A stretch of 8,493 nucleotides of DNA, taken from contig CAMZHB010000054.1 of the NCBI GenBank assembly GCA_947306605.1, forward strand, positions 1 to 8,493, in the 5' to 3' direction. The translations under genes and the position numbers were made by a program. Origin of the DNA: an uncultured Prevotellaceae bacterium (lineage in GTDB: Bacteria; Bacteroidota; Bacteroidia; Bacteroidales; Bacteroidaceae). Shown here one piece after another: positions 6,288-8,493 of this stretch. Every line of letters starts with the position of its first letter. The stretch's first letter is position 1. A model generated the notes under the pieces. The model did not search any database. It saw only the letters and a program-made list of their open reading frames with translations, and had not been told where the DNA came from.

Positions 6288-6866
6288 ATGAAACAGTTAG
6301 TAATGCTTCTGCTCATGGCCCTTCCCGTGTTCATGACAGCACAGGTGAAGAGCAGCGAATCCCCTTACGCCAAAGGAGCCGTGACCATGGAGAACGGCAG
6401 CGTTGTGTTCGCAAAAAACATACCCGTCGCCTCAGCCAACAAGGCCCAGGCCTATCAGACCATGAAGGATTATCTCGGCACACTGGTGGTCATGTCAGAA
6501 AACGAAGAGCGTTCCAAGATTACCACAGACGACCCCGAGAAAGGCATCCTTGAGGCCAGCCTTGAAGAAACCATCTACTTCAAGCGCAAAGCCTGGGAAA
6601 CCGACGCCACATTCTTCTTATACAAAATACAAGTGGGATGTAGCGACGGCCAAGTCAGACTTAAAATTTTCCAGATCCGATATATTTACGACGCAGACCG
6701 GTTTGCAACCAACGCACTCATGACTGCCGAAGAAACTATCACGGATGAACGCGCCTTCAAGGCAAACGGGAAAACCCTGCGCAAAGAAGAAGGCAAATTC
6801 CGCCGCGCTACCATCGACCGCGTCAACGAAATATTCAGCAACGCCGAACAATATCTGAACAACTGA
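6288..6866 (+). CDS. Secreted DUF4468 (TBP-like fold) domain protein
   Basis: This 192-residue protein has a clear N-terminal signal peptide: lysine at 2, a hydrophobic core of about 4-16, and probable cleavage at MTA|Q after residue 18. It should reach the periplasm or outer surface. No lipobox cysteine is present. The body at about 38-132 reads like DUF4468, a family of predicted TBP-like fold that is common in Bacteroidota: SVVFAKNIPV, then a stretch that looks helical around 51-64, an alternating polar/hydrophobic segment EETIYFKR, and the segment LKIFQIRYIY. The C-terminal 50 residues are charged and probably helical, with KTLRKEEGKFRRA. The biochemical role of the family is not known to me. 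It is the first gene of an operon, 25 bp before a peptidoglycan amidase and just after its own -7 box, so a role in envelope assembly or in modulating the amidase is plausible but unproven. The domain assignment is from pattern recognition. Confidence 0.8.
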   Translation: MKQLVMLLLMALPVFMTAQVKSSESPYAKGAVTMENGSVVFAKNIPVASANKAQAYQTMKDYLGTLVVMSENEERSKITTDDPEKGILEASLEETIYFKRKAWETDATFFLYKIQVGCSDGQVRLKIFQIRYIYDADRFATNALMTAEETITDERAFKANGKTLRKEEGKFRRATIDRVNEIFSNAEQYLNN

Positions 6867-6891
6867 GCATACACAAGCCACGCCGTCAGCC

Positions 6892-8133
6892 ATGCACACG
6901 AACATAAGCCCCACCCGATTCATCGCCTTAACCCTGTTATGGCTTATACCGGTCATCATGCCGGCCAAGTTCGTATTGGTCATTGACGCAGGCCATGGCG
7001 GAAACGATCCGGGCGCCATAGGCACCTATTCAAAGGAGAAAAACATCAATTTGAACGTGGCGCTGAAACTCGGAAGCCTCATAGAAAAAAACTGCTCCGA
7101 CGTGCAGGTGGTCTATACCCGGAAAACGGACGTCTTTGTCGGACTAAAAGAACGCGCAAACATAGCTAACCACGCCAAAGCCGACTTGTTCATCTCCGTA
7201 CATACGAATTCGCTTCCCAAAGGTCGAATTGCTTATGGTTCCGAAACCTACTCGCTCGGTATGGCAAGGGCTAAAGAAAATCTTGAAGTGGCCAAACGCG
7301 AGAACTCTGTCATACTTTATGAAAGCAATTATCAGGAAAAATATGCGGGGTTCAATCCTAACCAGTCGGAAAGCTACATTATATTTGACTTTATGCAGGA
7401 CCAGCAGATGAAACACAGTGCTGAGCTGGCCAAAGCGGTACAACAGCAGTACGCAAGCGCAGGCCGTCCTGACAAAGGCGTTAAACAAGCCGGTTTTCTG
7501 GTGCTTAGGGAAACGTCTATGCCCAGTATACTGACGGAACTCGGATTTATTTCCACACCGGAAGAAGAACGCTACCTCAATTCGGCACAAGGTGTGGAAG
7601 AACTGGCCCGCAGCATTTACAATGGCTTTGTCAATTACCGCAAGACTTTAGCCCAGCCGGCCGGAAACGAAGTGCCAAAGTTTGAAGTGCCCAAACCGCA
7701 AGAGAATGAGTCTTCTGTCCAAGACGAAGCACAGCCTGTAACCGACCAGAAGGAACCTGCCCAAAAGACGGAGCCACTTGGAGAAACCGACACCGAACAT
7801 AAAACGCAGGACAAGGCACCTGAAAACAACGAAAAGGCACCTGTGAAAACCGAAGAAGCCACTCAGGGGTTGCCAGTCTTCAAAATACAAATCTGTTCTT
7901 CGAGTCACAAGCTCCGGAACGACGCCACGCAATTCAAGAAACTGACTCCCGTCGATTCGTATCAGGAAAACAACCTGTACAAATACACCTATGGCTCCAC
8001 GACATCGTACAAGGAAATCCTGGCTCTGAAAAAGACCATACAGGACAAGTTCCCCGACTGCTTTGTCGTCGCATTCAAAGGCACACAAAAGATCAGCGTG
8101 CAGGAAGCCCTGAAACAAACCAGCAAGAAGTAA
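6892..8133 (+). CDS. N-acetylmuramoyl-L-alanine amidase (Amidase_3) with C-terminal SPOR-like domain
   Basis: This exported zinc amidase cleaves the bond between N-acetylmuramic acid and L-alanine in peptidoglycan, typically to split daughter cells. Its 413 residues begin with a hydrophobic signal sequence (about 10-25). The Amidase_3 catalytic domain follows (about 27-250): IDAGHGG with zinc ligand H35, SKEKNIN with E49, SVHTNS with H104, and LTELGF with catalytic E216. The segment between H104 and E216 is extended as in AmiB/AmiC-type enzymes and may hold a regulatory helix. Residues of about 254-326 form a low-complexity linker rich in P, E, K, Q and T, probably disordered. The last about 85 residues, opening with FKIQICSSS, resemble a SPOR domain, which in other proteins binds glycan strands lacking peptides at division sites. 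It lies 25 bp after the DUF4468 gene and 5 bp before the MCE gene. Enzyme class is secure; the SPOR assignment is moderately so. Confidence 0.93.
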   Translation: MHTNISPTRFIALTLLWLIPVIMPAKFVLVIDAGHGGNDPGAIGTYSKEKNINLNVALKLGSLIEKNCSDVQVVYTRKTDVFVGLKERANIANHAKADLFISVHTNSLPKGRIAYGSETYSLGMARAKENLEVAKRENSVILYESNYQEKYAGFNPNQSESYIIFDFMQDQQMKHSAELAKAVQQQYASAGRPDKGVKQAGFLVLRETSMPSILTELGFISTPEEERYLNSAQGVEELARSIYNGFVNYRKTLAQPAGNEVPKFEVPKPQENESSVQDEAQPVTDQKEPAQKTEPLGETDTEHKTQDKAPENNEKAPVKTEEATQGLPVFKIQICSSSHKLRNDATQFKKLTPVDSYQENNLYKYTYGSTTSYKEILALKKTIQDKFPDCFVVAFKGTQKISVQEALKQTSKK

Positions 8134-8138
8134 ACCCG

Positions 8139-8493
8139 ATGAAATTCAATAAGGAAATAAAAGTCGCCCTGACCGCCATCGCCACGGTCGTAATCCTCTT
8201 CTACGGCATTAACTTTCTCAAAGGCGTCAACCTTTTCAAGAAAAGCGACCTCTACTACGTCAACTTCAGCGACATCACCGGCTTGGCAAAAAACAACGCC
8301 GTCTACGCCAACGGCTTCCCCATAGGTACCGTGCGCGAAATCAACTACGACTACACCAAACCCGGCCACGTCTATGTAGGCATCGAGGTAAACGAACGCA
8401 TGCGCATCCCAGAAGGCAGTTACGCCGAATTGGTATCAACCATGCTCGGTTCCACAACCATGAACCTGGTCCTGGCAAACAGCAACACATTCC
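8139..8493 (+). CDS. MCE/MlaD family protein, 5' part only
   Basis: The reading frame opens with ATG 8139 and stays open to the window edge, giving 118 complete codons. The N-terminus MKFNKEIKVALTAI leads into one membrane-spanning segment (about residues 9-27). It is followed by GINFLKGVNLF and an MCE domain start: YYVNFSDITGLAKNNAVYANG, then GFPIGTVREINY, then RIPEGSYAEL and MLGSTTMNLVLAN. MCE proteins such as MlaD are anchored in the inner membrane and form hexameric rings that carry phospholipids between the membranes with an MlaE/MlaF-type ABC transporter. The transporter genes are not visible here and could lie beyond the window or elsewhere. The gene starts 5 bp after the amidase stop, so it belongs to the same transcript. 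Codon use is strikingly C-ending (about 60% by hand count). The start is well supported because the basic stretch and membrane helix follow directly. Confidence 0.9.
   Translation, partial: MKFNKEIKVALTAIATVVILFYGINFLKGVNLFKKSDLYYVNFSDITGLAKNNAVYANGFPIGTVREINYDYTKPGHVYVGIEVNERMRIPEGSYAELVSTMLGSTTMNLVLANSNTF

Noticed and set aside
1..8493. Search for CRISPR arrays, tRNA/rRNA genes, insertion sequences, attachment sites and phage or defence genes
   Set aside because: No regularly spaced repeats, RNA gene signatures, transposase or integrase motifs or terminal inverted repeats were seen. Almost all sequence is covered by housekeeping and envelope genes.

Overview
The window is ordinary chromosomal DNA from a Gram-negative member of the Bacteroidota, most likely order Bacteroidales (Bacteroides, Prevotella or a relative). 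Three things point there. The galactose genes are arranged galM – MFS sugar transporter – galK, with proteins that read like Bacteroidales homologues. A DUF4468 protein sits beside an amidase and an MCE/MlaD-type protein. Both recognisable promoter elements are the Bacteroidota -7 box TAnnTTTG, each close to its start codon, and gene starts mostly lack a Shine-Dalgarno sequence. No species assignment is justified from sequence reading alone.

Layout. (1) Positions 1-2964, + strand: a galactose uptake and activation operon. It holds the 3' end of galM (aldose 1-epimerase), a 12-helix FHS/FucP-type sugar symporter and galK (galactokinase), and ends at a clear intrinsic terminator. Together these genes import galactose, convert beta- to alpha-galactose and phosphorylate it. 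galT and galE are not in the window. (2) Positions 3112-6100, - strand: a compact operon kdsA – kdsD – PLD-family gene, in transcription order. KdsD makes arabinose-5-phosphate and KdsA condenses it with PEP to Kdo-8-phosphate, the precursor of the Kdo sugar of LPS. The third gene encodes an exported two-HKD phospholipase D/cardiolipin-synthase-like protein. kdsA and kdsD overlap by ATGA, and only 5 bp separate kdsD from the PLD gene. (3) Positions 6101-6287: the divergent promoter region between operons 2 and 4, with one -7 box per direction. (4) Positions 6288-8493, + strand: an envelope operon of a secreted DUF4468 protein, a secreted Amidase_3 peptidoglycan amidase with a C-terminal SPOR-like domain, and the first 118 codons of an MCE/MlaD lipid-transport protein that runs off the window.

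The right two-thirds of the window is therefore devoted to the cell envelope: LPS core sugar, phospholipid, peptidoglycan and inter-membrane lipid traffic. I saw no mobile element, CRISPR array, tRNA, rRNA, integration site or broken gene. The only gene-free stretches are about 208 bp between the convergent operons and about 187 bp in the divergent promoter region. I did not find a clearly undescribed system. The observations most worth a second look are the signal-peptide-bearing PLD protein inside a Kdo operon, the DUF4468–amidase–MCE gene set, the cysteine-containing (metal-dependent) type of KdsA, and the strong C-ending codon preference of the right-hand operon.
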